Positions 16,388-25,317 are shown, numbered from the stretch's first letter. The stretch: DNA of 64,000 bases from Nocardioidaceae bacterium UBA4001 (GCA_002384855.1 DGBP01000008.1:37552-101551), one strand, 5' to 3'. A program made the numbers and translations. Notes: generated by a model not told the origin, from the sequence alone.

Positions 16388-16846
16388 TCAGCCGAGCTGG
16401 CGGCGCACCTCGGCGGCCACCGCCGCGCCGTCGGCCCGGCCCTTGACCTGCGAGCTGATCGCGCTCATGACCTTGCCCATGGCGCGCATGCCCTCCTCGC
16501 GTGCACCGGTCTGGGCGATCGCGGAGGTGACCAGGTCGGCGACCTCCTTCTCGGTCAGCGGCTCGGGCAGGTAGTCGGCGAGCACCTCGGCCTCTGCACG
16601 TTCCTTCGCGGCCATCTCGTCACGGCCCGCCTGGTCGAACGCCTCGGCGGCCTCTCGGCGCTTCTTGGCCTCACTGCTCAGCACCGAGACCACGTCGTCG
16701 TCGGTGAGCTCGCGGCTCTGCTTCCCGGCGACCTCCGCGTTCGTCACGGCGGTCAGCACCATCCTCAGGGTCGAGGAGCGCACCTCGTCCCTTGCCTTGA
16801 TCGCAGCGGTCAGGTCGGCGCGGAGGCGGTCCTTGAGATCACTCAT
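16388..16846 (-). CDS. GatB/YqeY domain protein
   Basis: Protein of 152 aa, nearly all YqeY fold: a helical N-terminal part (LRADLTAAIKARDEVRSSTL) and a C-terminal part similar to the tRNA-binding tail of GatB (YLPEPLTEKEVADLV, MGKVMSAI). I chose ATG 16846 (MSDLKDRL) over the upstream ATG 16855. It is convergent with the PBP gene (6-bp gap). The role is unproven; the family is often linked to tRNA-dependent amidation by similarity only. Confidence 0.9.
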   Translation of the reverse strand: MSDLKDRLRADLTAAIKARDEVRSSTLRMVLTAVTNAEVAGKQSRELTDDDVVSVLSSEAKKRREAAEAFDQAGRDEMAAKERAEAEVLADYLPEPLTEKEVADLVTSAIAQTGAREEGMRAMGKVMSAISSQVKGRADGAAVAAEVRRQLG

Positions 16847-16872
16847 GACCACCATTGTGGCAGCCTGGTCGG

Positions 16873-17817
16873 GTGCACCCGCTGACGAGGACGACGACCC
16901 GCACCCTGGCCCTCGGCGCCGCGGCGGGTCTCGCCGGGGTGGCCTACGCCGCCGGCTACGAGGCCCGTGCCTACACGCTGCGACGCGTCGAGATGCCCGT
17001 GCTCCCGCCAGGGGCCGGTCCTCTCAAGGTGCTGCACCTCAGCGACCTGCACATGACCCCGACCCAGCACAAGAAGCAGCGCTGGCTGCGCGACCTCGCC
17101 TCCCTCGAGCCGGACCTGGTCGTCAACACCGGCGACAACCTCGCCCACATGCGTTCTGTGCCGGTGGTCCTCGACGCGCTCGGCGACCTGCTCGATGTCC
17201 CGGGCGTCTTCGTGATGGGGTCCAACGACTACTTCGCCCCCTCGCTGCGCAACCCACTGCGCTACCTGCTCCCCGACGACGGCCAGCGCAACACCCACAC
17301 CGCCAAGCTGCCCTGGGGTGACCTGGTGGCAGGCCTCGAGAGCCGTGGGTGGCTCGACCTGTCCAACCGCCGGGACCGGCTCGAGGTGAACGGCCTCCGG
17401 TTCGCGTTCGCCGGCGTCGACGACCCGCACCTGGAGTACGACGACCTGCCGGCTGTATCGGGACCGGCCGACCCGGAGGCCGACGTCCGGGTGGCCGTCG
17501 CGCACGCGCCGTACCTCCGGGTGCTCGACGCCTTCGCGCGCGACGGCTACGACGCGATCTTCGCCGGCCACACCCACGGGGGGCAGCTGGCCGTTCCCGG
17601 CTGGGGCGCTCTGGTCACCAACTGCGACCTCGAGCCCGAACGGGTCAAGGGCCTGCACCGCCACCCCAAGGGCTCGACGCCGGACACCCCGCACAGCTCG
17701 TGGCTCCATGTCTCGGCCGGGCTGGGCACCTCGCCGTACGCCCCGGTGCGCTTCGCCTGCCGCCCCGAGGCGTCCCTCGTGACCCTCACCGGCCGGCCGA
17801 CCGTCCCGGTTTCGTGA
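16873..17817 (+). CDS. Metallophosphoesterase (calcineurin-like, YkuE/LpxH-like branch)
   Basis: Membrane-associated phosphoesterase of about 314 aa from GTG 16873. A hydrophobic N-terminal segment (LALGAAAGLAGVAYAAGY) acts as an anchor or uncleaved signal. Metal ligands are in LSDLHM, NTGDNL, GSNDYF (in place of the usual GNHE/D), AHAPYL and GHTHGGQL, giving a complete dinuclear site. The actinobacterial counterpart beside ponA2 is Rv3683. Only 26 bp separates it from the divergent yqeY start, so transcripts are likely nearly leaderless. Substrate unknown. Confidence 0.9.
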   Translation: MHPLTRTTTRTLALGAAAGLAGVAYAAGYEARAYTLRRVEMPVLPPGAGPLKVLHLSDLHMTPTQHKKQRWLRDLASLEPDLVVNTGDNLAHMRSVPVVLDALGDLLDVPGVFVMGSNDYFAPSLRNPLRYLLPDDGQRNTHTAKLPWGDLVAGLESRGWLDLSNRRDRLEVNGLRFAFAGVDDPHLEYDDLPAVSGPADPEADVRVAVAHAPYLRVLDAFARDGYDAIFAGHTHGGQLAVPGWGALVTNCDLEPERVKGLHRHPKGSTPDTPHSSWLHVSAGLGTSPYAPVRFACRPEASLVTLTGRPTVPVS

Positions 17818-17859
17818 CCGCAGGACGGCTCGGGTAGACTCCCCACGCCGCAAGGCAAT

Positions 17860-17933
17860 CGGGCTGTGGCGCAGTTTGGTAGCGCGCGTCGTTCGGGACG
17901 ACGAGGCCGCAGGTTCAAATCCTGTCAGCCCGA
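17860..17933 (+). tRNA. tRNA-Pro (anticodon CGG)
   Basis: A complete cloverleaf of 74 nt: acceptor CGGGCTG paired with CAGCCCG, D-loop containing TTTGGTA, anticodon stem CGTCG/CGACG around loop TTCGGGA (anticodon CGG), and T-arm GGTTCAAATCC. Discriminator A; CCA is not encoded. A TAGACT box at 17835-17840 is a good -10 candidate. Confidence 0.96.
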
Positions 17934-17959
17934 CTCTGTGTGATGTCCCAGGACATCGT

Positions 17960-17996
17960 GGACGGCCGAACCCAAATCCCGTGGGTTCGGCCGTCC
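17960..17996 (+). terminator. Intrinsic-type hairpin downstream of tRNA-Pro
   Basis: Perfect 15-bp stem (17960-17974 with 17982-17996) closed by a 7-base loop. It lies 27 bp past the tRNA and is followed by a short T-containing stretch, as is usual for GC-rich actinobacterial terminators. Confidence 0.75.
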
Positions 17997-18047
17997 GTCG
18001 TTTCAGCGGCTCCCCGGATCGCCTGCCCGAAGGCCCGGACGGGAGCT

Positions 18048-18086
18048 CTGCGCGGGGGCCCTGCGCGGGGGCCCTGCGCGGGGGCC
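18048..18086. repeat. Three tandem copies of a 13-bp unit
   Basis: CTGCGCGGGGGCC is repeated exactly three times (18048-18060, 18061-18073, 18074-18086) in the non-coding gap before the membrane-protein gene. No function is evident; a slippage-prone simple repeat is the plain explanation. Confidence 0.85.
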
Positions 18087-18157
18087 GGGGCACCGTCACC
18101 GTGGCGAGCCACGGCGACGGTGCGAGTTCGGACAAGTCGGTCTGGCAGACTCCGGGT

Positions 18158-18868
18158 ATGCCTCAGAACTCGGGTGACGACAGGACCGAGCCCACGCTCG
18201 AGCTGCCCTCGCTGAAGATGCCGGGCCTCGGCCGCCGCCGGAAGAAGCAGACAGAGCCCACCCCGGAGGAGACGGTACAGCCGCCGTCGGTCACCGAGGT
18301 CCAGGACTCCGCGCCGGAGGAGGCGGAGGGGCCGCCCGCCCCGGAGGACCCGGAGCCGGCACGCCCTGTCGCCGAGGACCTCGACTCGCCGGCCCCCGCG
18401 CCCGCACCGCGTCGCGCCGCGCGCAAGGACCGGAGCAGCTCCCCGGCCAGGTCCCTCGTCAAGGCCAAGCGTCCGACCGGCCCGGTCGCCGCGGCCCTCG
18501 CCGGCGCCCTGGTGGGCCTGGCAGGCGGAGCCGGGACCTACGCCGCCCTGGCCGGCTGCGAGGCGGTCAGAGGCGTCAGCACGTGCGGCGGCGCCCCGGG
18601 CTTCTTCATCCTGCTCGCGATCGTCGTGCTGATGGTCCTGCTCGGGACCGCGCTGCTGAAGGCGCTCGCGGTGAAGGACCCCGGGAGCACGAGCTTCCTG
18701 GCCGTCGGCATCGTGGCCGTGGCGAGCATGCTGTTCCTGCTCGACGTGATGGACTCACCGTGGATGTTCGTGGTGGTCCCCGCGCTGAGCGCAGGTGCCT
18801 ACCTCCTGGCCCACTGGGTCACCAGCAGGTACGCCGACGAGCCGACCGGCCGCCAGGACTGGATGTGA
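18158..18868 (+). CDS. Putative membrane protein with charged N-terminal region
   Basis: Protein of 236 aa from ATG 18158 (MPQNSGDDRTEPTLE); an upstream extension would run into the tRNA. The first 105 residues are disordered, with an acidic, Pro-rich stretch followed by a basic Arg/Lys stretch. The rest has four hydrophobic segments (PVAAALAGALVGLAGG; FFILLAIVVLMVLLGTALL; FLAVGIVAVASMLFLLDV; WMFVVVPALSAGAYLLAHW). A Cys pair in AGCEAVRGVSTCGG may face outward. I do not recognise a named family. Confidence 0.75.
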   Translation: MPQNSGDDRTEPTLELPSLKMPGLGRRRKKQTEPTPEETVQPPSVTEVQDSAPEEAEGPPAPEDPEPARPVAEDLDSPAPAPAPRRAARKDRSSSPARSLVKAKRPTGPVAAALAGALVGLAGGAGTYAALAGCEAVRGVSTCGGAPGFFILLAIVVLMVLLGTALLKALAVKDPGSTSFLAVGIVAVASMLFLLDVMDSPWMFVVVPALSAGAYLLAHWVTSRYADEPTGRQDWM

Positions 18869-18889
18869 GCCCGCGGCGGCCGGGCGAGG

Positions 18890-19969
18890 TCAGGCGCTGA
18901 GCTCCTTGGCGAGCAGCTCGGCGATCTGGGCCGTGTTCAGGGCCGCACCCTTGCGCAGGTTGTCCCCGCACACGAACATCTCGAGGGTGTTCGGGAAGTC
19001 CATGGCCTGACGGATCCGGCCGACGAACGTCGGGTCGGCTCCCACGACGTCCGCAGGCGTCGGGAAGTTCCCGGCGGCCGGGTCGTCCATCACCACGACC
19101 GACGGCGCCTGCACGAGCGCCTGCCTGGCCTCGTCCACGCTCACAGGTTTGGTGAAGGTGGCGTGCACCGCGAGCGCGTGGGTGGTCACCACGGGCACGC
19201 GCACGCAGGTCGCGGACACCTTGAGGTCCGGGATCCCGAGGATCTTGCGCGACTCGTTGCGCACCTTCAGCTCCTCGCTGGTCCAGCCACCGTCGCGCGC
19301 CGATCCCGCCCACGGGACGACGTTGAGGGCCAGGGGGGCCGGGAACGGCGAGTCCTCGCCGAGCTTGTCGACGACGGCCCTCCGGACGTCGCCCGCGACG
19401 GTGCCGAGCGTGCGGTCACCTGCGACGACCTCGAGCTCGTCGTACAGCCGGTCGACGCCGGGCTGACCGGCACCGGAGGCGGCCTGGTACGACGCCACCA
19501 CGAGGGCGGTCAGGCCCCAGCGGGCGTGCAGCGCGCCGAGGGCGTCCATCATCGTCAGGGTCGTGCAGTTGGGGTTCGAGATGATGCCGCGCGGGCGGTG
19601 GCGGACCGCGTCGGGGTTCACCTCGGGTACGACGAGCGGCACATCGGGGTCCATGCGGAAGGCCCCGGAGTTGTCCACGGCGATCGCGCCCTGGGCGGCG
19701 GCGATCGGCGCCCACTCCTTCGAGACCTCGTCGGGAACGTCGAACATCGCCACGTCGACACCGTTGAAGGCCTTCTCCGAGAGGGCGATGACCGTGAGGT
19801 CCTCGCCGCGCACGCGGAGCTTCTTCCCGGCCGACCGCGGCGAGGCGATCAGGCGGATCTCCCCCCACACGTCCTCACGTTGGGACAGGATGCCGAGCAT
19901 CACCGTCCCCACGGCTCCGGTGGCCCCGACCACCGCGAGCGTGGGCTTCCTGCCTGCTGTCCGTGTCAC
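18890..19969 (-). CDS. asd: Aspartate-semialdehyde dehydrogenase
   Basis: NADPH-dependent reduction of aspartyl-4-phosphate, the second step of the lysine/threonine/methionine/DAP pathway. 359 aa. The N-terminal Rossmann motif is VVGATGAVGTVML, the active-site Cys is in ISNPNCTT, and the substrate-binding His lies in VVTTHALAVHATF. The GTG start overlaps the lysC stop as GTGA (19966-19969), so the two enzymes are translationally coupled, the classic actinobacterial lysC-asd operon. Confidence 0.96.
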   Translation of the reverse strand: MTRTAGRKPTLAVVGATGAVGTVMLGILSQREDVWGEIRLIASPRSAGKKLRVRGEDLTVIALSEKAFNGVDVAMFDVPDEVSKEWAPIAAAQGAIAVDNSGAFRMDPDVPLVVPEVNPDAVRHRPRGIISNPNCTTLTMMDALGALHARWGLTALVVASYQAASGAGQPGVDRLYDELEVVAGDRTLGTVAGDVRRAVVDKLGEDSPFPAPLALNVVPWAGSARDGGWTSEELKVRNESRKILGIPDLKVSATCVRVPVVTTHALAVHATFTKPVSVDEARQALVQAPSVVVMDDPAAGNFPTPADVVGADPTFVGRIRQAMDFPNTLEMFVCGDNLRKGAALNTAQIAELLAKELSA

Positions 19970-21234
19970 CGTCCGGTCCCTCCGTAGACCACTGCCTCGA
20001 CCTCGTCCGAGTCGAGGTCGAACGCCGTGTGGGTCGCGGCCACCGCGTCGTCGACCTGCGACTCGTCGACGATGACCGAGATCCGGATCTCCGAGGTGGA
20101 GATCATCTCGATGTTCACCCCGGCGTTGGCCAGGGCGGCGAAGAACTTGGCCGTCACACCCGGGTGGGAGCGCATCCCGGCCCCGACCAACGACACCTTG
20201 CCGATGCGGTCGTCGTACAGCAGGGAGTCGTAGCCGACCTCGTCCTTGAGCTGTGCGAGCGCCGCCATCGCCTTCTGGCCGTCCTCACGGGGCAACGTGA
20301 ACGAGATGTCGGTGAGGTTCGTGGCTGCGGCCGAGACGTTCTGCACGATCATGTCGAGGTTGATCCCGGCCTCCGAGAGCGCCTCGAAGATCCGCGCGGC
20401 CTCACCCACCTTGTCGGGCACACCGACCACGGTGATCTTGGCTTCGCTCCGGTCGTGCGCGACGCCGGCGATGATCGCCTGCTCCATCTGTTCCACCTCT
20501 GCATCTTCCGCGATCCAGGTGCCGGTCCGCTTGCTGAAAGAGGACCGGACGTGGATGGGCATCTGGTACCTGCGGGCGTACTCCACGCATCGCAGGTGAA
20601 GGATCTTGGCGCCGCTGGCCGCCATCTCGAGCATCTCCTCGTAGGAGATGCGGTCGCGCTTGCGCGCGGACGGCACGATCCGCGGGTCGGCGGTGAACAC
20701 CCCGTCGACGTCGCTGTAGATCTCGCACACGTCGGCGTCCATCGCCGCGGCCAGAGCGACCGCCGTCGTGTCCGAACCACCCCGGCCGAGCGTGGTGATG
20801 TCCTTGGTGTCCTGGCTGACGCCCTGGAAGCCGGCGACGATCGCGACCGCGCCCTGGGCCAGCGCCTTCTCGATCCGGCCCGGTGTGACGTCGATGATCT
20901 TGGCCTTGCCGTGGACGCTGTCGGTGATGACGCCCGCCTGGCTCCCGGTGAAGGACTGGGCCTCCTGGCCGAGGTTCCCGATCGCCATCGCCAGCAGCGC
21001 CATCGAGATCCGCTCCCCGGCGGTGAGCAGCATGTCGAGCTCCCGCCCGGCGGGCAGCGGAGAGACCTGCTCGGCGAGGTCGATCAGCTCGTCGGTGGTG
21101 TCCCCCATCGCGGACACCACCACGACCACGTCGTGACCGGCGCGCTTGGCGTCGACGATGCGCTGGGCGACGCGCTTGATGCCGTCGGCGTCGGCCACGG
21201 AGGAGCCGCCGTACTTCTGCACGACAATGCCCAC
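19966..21234 (-). CDS. lysC: Aspartate kinase
   Basis: First enzyme of the aspartate pathway, 422 aa. It has KYGGSSVADADGIK at the N-terminus, a kinase core with GFQGVSQDTKDITTLGRGG, and two C-terminal ACT domains (from about residue 265) that bind lysine/threonine for feedback control. In relatives an internal start produces a separate beta subunit; an internal Met near QMEQAIIAGVAH is in the right place, but this is inferred. asd follows with a GTGA overlap. Confidence 0.96.
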   Translation of the reverse strand: MGIVVQKYGGSSVADADGIKRVAQRIVDAKRAGHDVVVVVSAMGDTTDELIDLAEQVSPLPAGRELDMLLTAGERISMALLAMAIGNLGQEAQSFTGSQAGVITDSVHGKAKIIDVTPGRIEKALAQGAVAIVAGFQGVSQDTKDITTLGRGGSDTTAVALAAAMDADVCEIYSDVDGVFTADPRIVPSARKRDRISYEEMLEMAASGAKILHLRCVEYARRYQMPIHVRSSFSKRTGTWIAEDAEVEQMEQAIIAGVAHDRSEAKITVVGVPDKVGEAARIFEALSEAGINLDMIVQNVSAAATNLTDISFTLPREDGQKAMAALAQLKDEVGYDSLLYDDRIGKVSLVGAGMRSHPGVTAKFFAALANAGVNIEMISTSEIRISVIVDESQVDDAVAATHTAFDLDSDEVEAVVYGGTGR

Positions 21235-21340
21235 GGTTCTCCTCAGGATCGTGTCGCGGATGGTCGGAGGGACGGCGCCGATTCTACCGGCCGCGGCGTC
21301 CCGCCCCGACCGCCCGACGCATCACAAGACAACCCTCCGA

Positions 21341-21354
21341 CCGGTCCGGACCGG
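21341..21354. repeat. Perfect 14-bp palindrome upstream of lysC
   Basis: CCGGTCCGGACCGG is its own reverse complement. It lies about 107 bp upstream of the lysC start and about 40 bp past the DUF5063 stop. It could be an operator or part of a hairpin, but palindromes of this composition arise easily in GC-rich DNA. Confidence 0.4.
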
Positions 21355-21393
21355 AAGATATTCGGCCACGAGGGGTCAGGGTGGCCACGCTGG

Positions 21394-22014
21394 TCAAGAA
21401 CTTGCGGCGTCGAGCAGCTCATCGGCGGCTGCCACCTGATCCTGCTCGCTCTCGAACTCCGCGTCGAGGCGGTCATGGGAGATCACCGACTGCAGCGCCC
21501 GCAGGGCACCGCTGGCCTCGTGACCCCAGGAGGAGACGTAGGAGAACTGCCACCACCACAGTGCCTCCTCGACCCGGCCGGCCCGGAAGTGCCGCAGGCC
21601 GTGGGCGAGCGCCGACGCCATGCTCGTGAGGTCGTCCGACAGCAGCGAGGGGGCGAGCTCCGGCGGGTCGACGTACGGGTCGAACACCTCGGTGTAGGCG
21701 TCGACACCCTCGAGCAGCACGGCGAGCCGCAGCCGCATCTCGTCGAGGTCCGGGTCGGGGCCCGCGTCGGGTTCGTACCTCGAGGGCGTGTCGAAGTCGG
21801 TCTGCACCCCGAGACGCGCCCCGGCGAGAAGCACCTGGCTCACCTCGAGGAGCAGGATCGAGATCGCGTGTCCGCCCGTGGTCTCGCCGCGGGCGATGGC
21901 CTGCAGGGCGAGCAGGAAGCTCTCGACCTGGTCGGCGATCTGCTGTGCGAAGTCCTCGAGCTCGCTGTGCAGCCCGGCCTCCGCCTCCGTGACGGGCGTG
22001 CTCGGCTCAGTCAT
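21394..22014 (-). CDS. DUF5063 family protein
   Basis: Cytoplasmic helical protein of 206 aa with an acidic, Trp-rich C-terminal half (VEEALWWWQFSYVSSWGHEASGA split by short helices). It overlaps the recR 3' end by 8 bp, the usual actinobacterial order (ybaB-recR-DUF5063-lysC). No enzymatic motif is visible. Family assignment rests on length, the WWWQFSY block and position. Confidence 0.8.
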   Translation of the reverse strand: MTEPSTPVTEAEAGLHSELEDFAQQIADQVESFLLALQAIARGETTGGHAISILLLEVSQVLLAGARLGVQTDFDTPSRYEPDAGPDPDLDEMRLRLAVLLEGVDAYTEVFDPYVDPPELAPSLLSDDLTSMASALAHGLRHFRAGRVEEALWWWQFSYVSSWGHEASGALRALQSVISHDRLDAEFESEQDQVAAADELLDAASS

Positions 22015-22606
22015 CGACGGCTCGCCTCCCTTCGAATGCTCGTCCCAGGGTCACCTCGTCGGCGTACTCGAGGTCACCGCCTACAGGCAGTCCACTAGCA
22101 AGACGCGTCACGCGCAAGCCCATCGGCCTCAACAGGCGCGTGAGGTACGTCGCGGTCGCCTCGCCCTCGAGGTTCGGGTCGGTCGCCAGGATCACCTCGG
22201 TGACCACGCCGTCAGCGAGGCGGGCCATCAGCTCACGGATGCGCAGGTCGTCGGGGCCGATCCCCTCGATCGGCGAGATCGCCCCGCCGAGCACGTGGTA
22301 GCGGCCCCGGAACTCCCGGGTGCGCTCGATGGCGACCACGTCCTTGGACTCCTCGACCACGCAGATCAGGGAGGGGTCGCGGCGCGGGTCGCGGCAGATC
22401 CGGCAGGTCTCCTCCTCGGCCACGTTGCCGCAGACGGCGCAGAACCGGACCTTGGCCTTGACCTCCAGCAGCACCTCCGCGAGCCGGCGCACGTCGACCG
22501 GGTCGGTCTGGAGGATGTGGAAGGCGATGCGCTGCGCGCTCTTGGGTCCGACGCCCGGCAGCCGGCCGAGCTCGTCGATCAGGTCCTGGACGACCCCTTC
22601 GTACAT
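22007..22606 (-). CDS. recR: Recombination mediator RecR
   Basis: RecFOR-pathway protein of 199 aa that loads RecA at gaps. It starts with a helix-hairpin-helix (LIDELGRLPGVGPKSAQRIA), followed by the C4 zinc motif CAVCGNVAEEETCRIC, a Toprim domain beginning ICVVEESKDVVAIERT, and a Walker B-like C-terminus. The start ATG shares its A with the ybaB stop (TGATG). Confidence 0.97.
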   Translation of the reverse strand: MYEGVVQDLIDELGRLPGVGPKSAQRIAFHILQTDPVDVRRLAEVLLEVKAKVRFCAVCGNVAEEETCRICRDPRRDPSLICVVEESKDVVAIERTREFRGRYHVLGGAISPIEGIGPDDLRIRELMARLADGVVTEVILATDPNLEGEATATYLTRLLRPMGLRVTRLASGLPVGGDLEYADEVTLGRAFEGRRAVDD

Positions 22607-22977
22607 CAGAAGCCGAGCTGTCCGCCGCCACCCGGGCCGCCGGGGACGTCCCCACCGAGGCCACCCGCGGGCGGGCCCAGCCTCTCCGACGCCATCGCGT
22701 CGGCCTGCGCCTTGGCGTCACGGTAGGCCGCCACGATCAGGTCTTCGAGGTCCTCGGTGTCCTCGGGGTCGAAGGAGCCCTTCTTGATCGAGACCCCGAC
22801 GAGCTCACCGGTGCCGTTGAGGGTCACCGCGACCAGGCCGTCGCCCACGGTGCCGGTGACCGTGGCGTCGGCCAGCTCGGCCTGCGCGTCCATCATCTGC
22901 TGCTGCATCTGCTGGGCCTGCTCGAGCAGGGCGTTCATGTCGAAGCCGCCCTCACCGAAGGGGTTCTGCTGGGTCAT
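22606..22977 (-). CDS. YbaB/EbfC family nucleoid-associated protein
   Basis: Small DNA-binding protein of 123 aa: N-terminal Gln/Met-rich coiled coil (LLEQAQQMQQQMMDAQ), a central beta sheet (VAVTLNGTGELVGVSI), a second helix, and a Gly/Pro-rich tail (GGLGGDVPGGPGGGG) longer than in proteobacteria. It lies in the dnaX-ybaB-recR cluster conserved across bacteria. Confidence 0.95.
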   Translation of the reverse strand: MTQQNPFGEGGFDMNALLEQAQQMQQQMMDAQAELADATVTGTVGDGLVAVTLNGTGELVGVSIKKGSFDPEDTEDLEDLIVAAYRDAKAQADAMASERLGPPAGGLGGDVPGGPGGGGQLGF

Positions 22978-23019
22978 CTCTTGTCCTCTGCTGGGTCGTG
23001 GGTTGCGGGTGGAGCCGGC

Positions 23020-25077
23020 TCAGTCGTGCCGGATCTCCTCGATCACCTTCGCGCCGAGCTCACGCTCGAGCAGCTCGGCGCCGGCGAGGTTCCCGTCGTC
23101 GGCGTCGGGGTCGTCACGGTCGGCGTCGTCGTCAGAGACGGACGGGCCGCCACGGGAGACCGACCCGGGTGTCCGTGTGGTCTGGATGGCTCCCCGGGCG
23201 TTCGCGACCGCCTCCGGGTCGACCACGACCCTCGGTGGTGGCGCAGCCTGCTCCCGAGGCTGCTCCGGAGCGGCCGCCGACGGGGTCGACGCGGCGGGTG
23301 GGGACGGCTGCTCGGCCGCCGGCGACTGCCCCACGGCGGGTCGGACCACGCGCGGCTCGCTCGCCGGGTCGGCCCCCGGCTGGGCGGACGGGTCGACGAT
23401 CGCCTCGATACGCCAGTCCTGCCCGATCACGTCGATCGCCGCCTGCCGGAGGATCTCCTCGCTGCCGCCGCTGACGAAGGAGCTGCGCGCGCCGGCGTTG
23501 ACCAGCGCGATGGTGAGGGACTTGTCGTCGACCGCGGCGACCTGGGCGTTCTGGCTCAGCAGGATCCAGGTGTAGCGGCGCTTGCGCTTGACCGCCTCGA
23601 GCAGGTCGGGCCACAGACGGCGCACCTCGACCAGGCCGAGCCCCCCGGTGGCGCGGCCCGCCGCGGGCTCCTCGGGCGGCGTGGACGCAGTCGTCGGGGT
23701 GGGCGCCGGGGTGGGCGCCGGGGGGCGCGGGGCAGCGACCGGCTCGGCGTCGCGCGGCTCCACGGCAGGTGCCGGTGCCGGGGACGCCGCCGGTGCCGGT
23801 GCCGGGGACGGGGGTGCCTGGGGTGCCTTGGGTGCCGGCGGAGCCTGTTGCTGCGCGCCCGGATGGTGGGTCGGCGTGGCTGTCGGGGTCGTGGAGGGAG
23901 CGCCGCCCTCGATGGCCACGCGCCGCTCGAGGCGGTCGAGCCGGGCGAGGACGCCGGCGGTCGAGTCGTCGGCCCCCGGCAGGAGGACCCGGGCGCAGAT
24001 CAGCTCGAGCAGCAGCCGCGGAGCGGTGGCCCCCCGCATCTCGGTGAGCCCGGCCGCGACCAGGTCGGCGGCCCGCGTGAGGTCCGACCGGCCGAACCGG
24101 GCCGACTGCGCGACGAGCCGATCCGCCTGGTCCTCCGGGACGTCGATCAGGCCCGTCGCCGGCGCGTCCGGCACCGCGGAGATGATCACGAGGTCGCGGA
24201 GCCGTCGGAGGAGGTCCTCGGTGAACCGGCGGGGGTCCTGACCGGTCTCGATCACCTTGTCGACCACACCGAAGACCGTCGACCCGTCGTGGGCGGCGAA
24301 CGCGTCGACCACCTCGTCGAGCAGCGCATCCGGTGTGAACCCCAGCAGGCCCGTGGCGAGCTGGTAGGTCACGCCGTCGTCGCCGGCACCGCCGAGGAGC
24401 TGGTCGAGGATGGACAGCGTGTCTCGTGCCGAGCCACCGCCGGCCCGCACCACCAGCGGGAGGGCAGCCGGCTCGATCCTGACGCCCTCCTTCTCACAGA
24501 TCTCCGCGAGGTAGGCCGACAGCAGCCGCGGGGGGATCAGCCGGAAGGGGTAGTGGTGGGTCCGCGACCGGATGGTGCCGATCACCTTCTCCGGCTCGGT
24601 GGTCGCGAAGATGAACTTCAGGTGGGGCGGCGGCTCCTCCACGAGCTTCAGCAGCGCGTTGAAGCCTTGCGTGGAGACCATGTGGGCCTCGTCGATGATG
24701 TAGACCTTGTAGCGGCTCGCCACCGGAGCGAAGAAGGCGCGCTCCCGAAGGTCGCGGGCGTCGTCCACACCACCGTGGCTTGCGGCGTCGATCTCGATGA
24801 CGTCGACCGAACCCGGGCCGCCGCGAGCGAGGTCGCGACAGGACCGGCACTCGCCGCAAGGATCCGCGACCGGGCCCTGCTCGCAGTTGAGCGCGCGCGC
24901 GAGGATCCGGGCACTGGTCGTCTTGCCGCAGCCGCGCGGGCCGGAGAACAGGTAGGCGTGGTTCACCCTGTTGTTGGCCAGCGCCGTGCGAAGCGGCGAC
25001 GTGACGTGCTCCTGGCCGATGACCTCGGCGAACGTCTCGGGCCGGTAGCGGCGATAGAGGGCGAGGGGTGCTTCCAC
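23020..25077 (-). CDS. dnaX: DNA polymerase III subunits gamma/tau
   Basis: Clamp-loader ATPase of 685 aa from GTG 25077 (VEAPLALYRRYRPETF), preferred to an upstream GTG at 25107. It has Walker A FSGPRGCGKTTSA, a zinc module (C-x8-C-x2-C-x2-C ending CGECRSC), Walker B IIDEAHM and sensor/SRC GGGSARDTLS. After domain III (about residue 370) a Pro/Ala-rich linker of roughly 130 residues leads to the tau-specific C-terminal region that contacts DnaE and DnaB. No obvious slippery heptamer for programmed frameshifting was seen, so only tau may be made. Confidence 0.97.
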   Translation of the reverse strand: MEAPLALYRRYRPETFAEVIGQEHVTSPLRTALANNRVNHAYLFSGPRGCGKTTSARILARALNCEQGPVADPCGECRSCRDLARGGPGSVDVIEIDAASHGGVDDARDLRERAFFAPVASRYKVYIIDEAHMVSTQGFNALLKLVEEPPPHLKFIFATTEPEKVIGTIRSRTHHYPFRLIPPRLLSAYLAEICEKEGVRIEPAALPLVVRAGGGSARDTLSILDQLLGGAGDDGVTYQLATGLLGFTPDALLDEVVDAFAAHDGSTVFGVVDKVIETGQDPRRFTEDLLRRLRDLVIISAVPDAPATGLIDVPEDQADRLVAQSARFGRSDLTRAADLVAAGLTEMRGATAPRLLLELICARVLLPGADDSTAGVLARLDRLERRVAIEGGAPSTTPTATPTHHPGAQQQAPPAPKAPQAPPSPAPAPAASPAPAPAVEPRDAEPVAAPRPPAPTPAPTPTTASTPPEEPAAGRATGGLGLVEVRRLWPDLLEAVKRKRRYTWILLSQNAQVAAVDDKSLTIALVNAGARSSFVSGGSEEILRQAAIDVIGQDWRIEAIVDPSAQPGADPASEPRVVRPAVGQSPAAEQPSPPAASTPSAAAPEQPREQAAPPPRVVVDPEAVANARGAIQTTRTPGSVSRGGPSVSDDDADRDDPDADDGNLAGAELLERELGAKVIEEIRHD

Positions 25078-25144
25078 GTCCTGAACCCTAACCACCAGCG
25101 CCGACACCCGGTAGGCGGACCGCTGAACAGCCCCCGGACATGAG

Positions 25145-25236
25145 AAGGCCCCCCGCGCACCCGACAGAGCTCACTTGCCCTTGCTGCCTTCCGGCCCTGG
25201 GGGAGTTGGGCGAGATGCCGCCGCACGGGGGGTTGC
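25145..25236 (-). ncRNA. ffs: Signal recognition particle RNA, bacterial small type (4.5S)
   Basis: On the minus strand the invariant domain IV apical sequence GGCCGGAAGGCAGCAAGGG is present, flanked by long complementary arms (a CCCCCCGTGCG stretch at the 5' side pairing with a CGCGGGGGG stretch at the 3' side). The size, about 92 nt, fits the actinobacterial hairpin RNA that binds Ffh. It lies upstream of dnaX, as in many actinobacteria. Ends are set to within a few bases. Confidence 0.93.
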
Positions 25237-25240
25237 CCCG

Positions 25241-25269
25241 AGTCTAGGCCAGTGGTCCCGGACGACCAA
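25241..25269 (-). promoter_or_regulatory. Sigma-70-type promoter of the SRP RNA gene
   Basis: On the minus strand, TTGGTC (25269-25264) is followed by exactly 17 bp and then TAGACT (25246-25241). The predicted start, 6-8 bases further on, coincides with the 5' end of the SRP RNA. Confidence 0.7.
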
Positions 25270-25317
25270 AGCCGGGCGGATTTCTCCCGGGACACGTCCG
25301 CGGGTAACCTCTCCCGC

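Noticed and set aside
21341..21354. The 14-bp palindrome as a specific lysC operator
   Set aside because: Kept only as a low-confidence repeat; composition alone makes such palindromes frequent and no regulator is indicated.
23020..25107. A longer dnaX start at 25107
   Set aside because: The ten additional codons (MSALVVRVQD) are not a DnaX feature; VEAPLALYRRYRPETF from GTG 25077 is the standard start.
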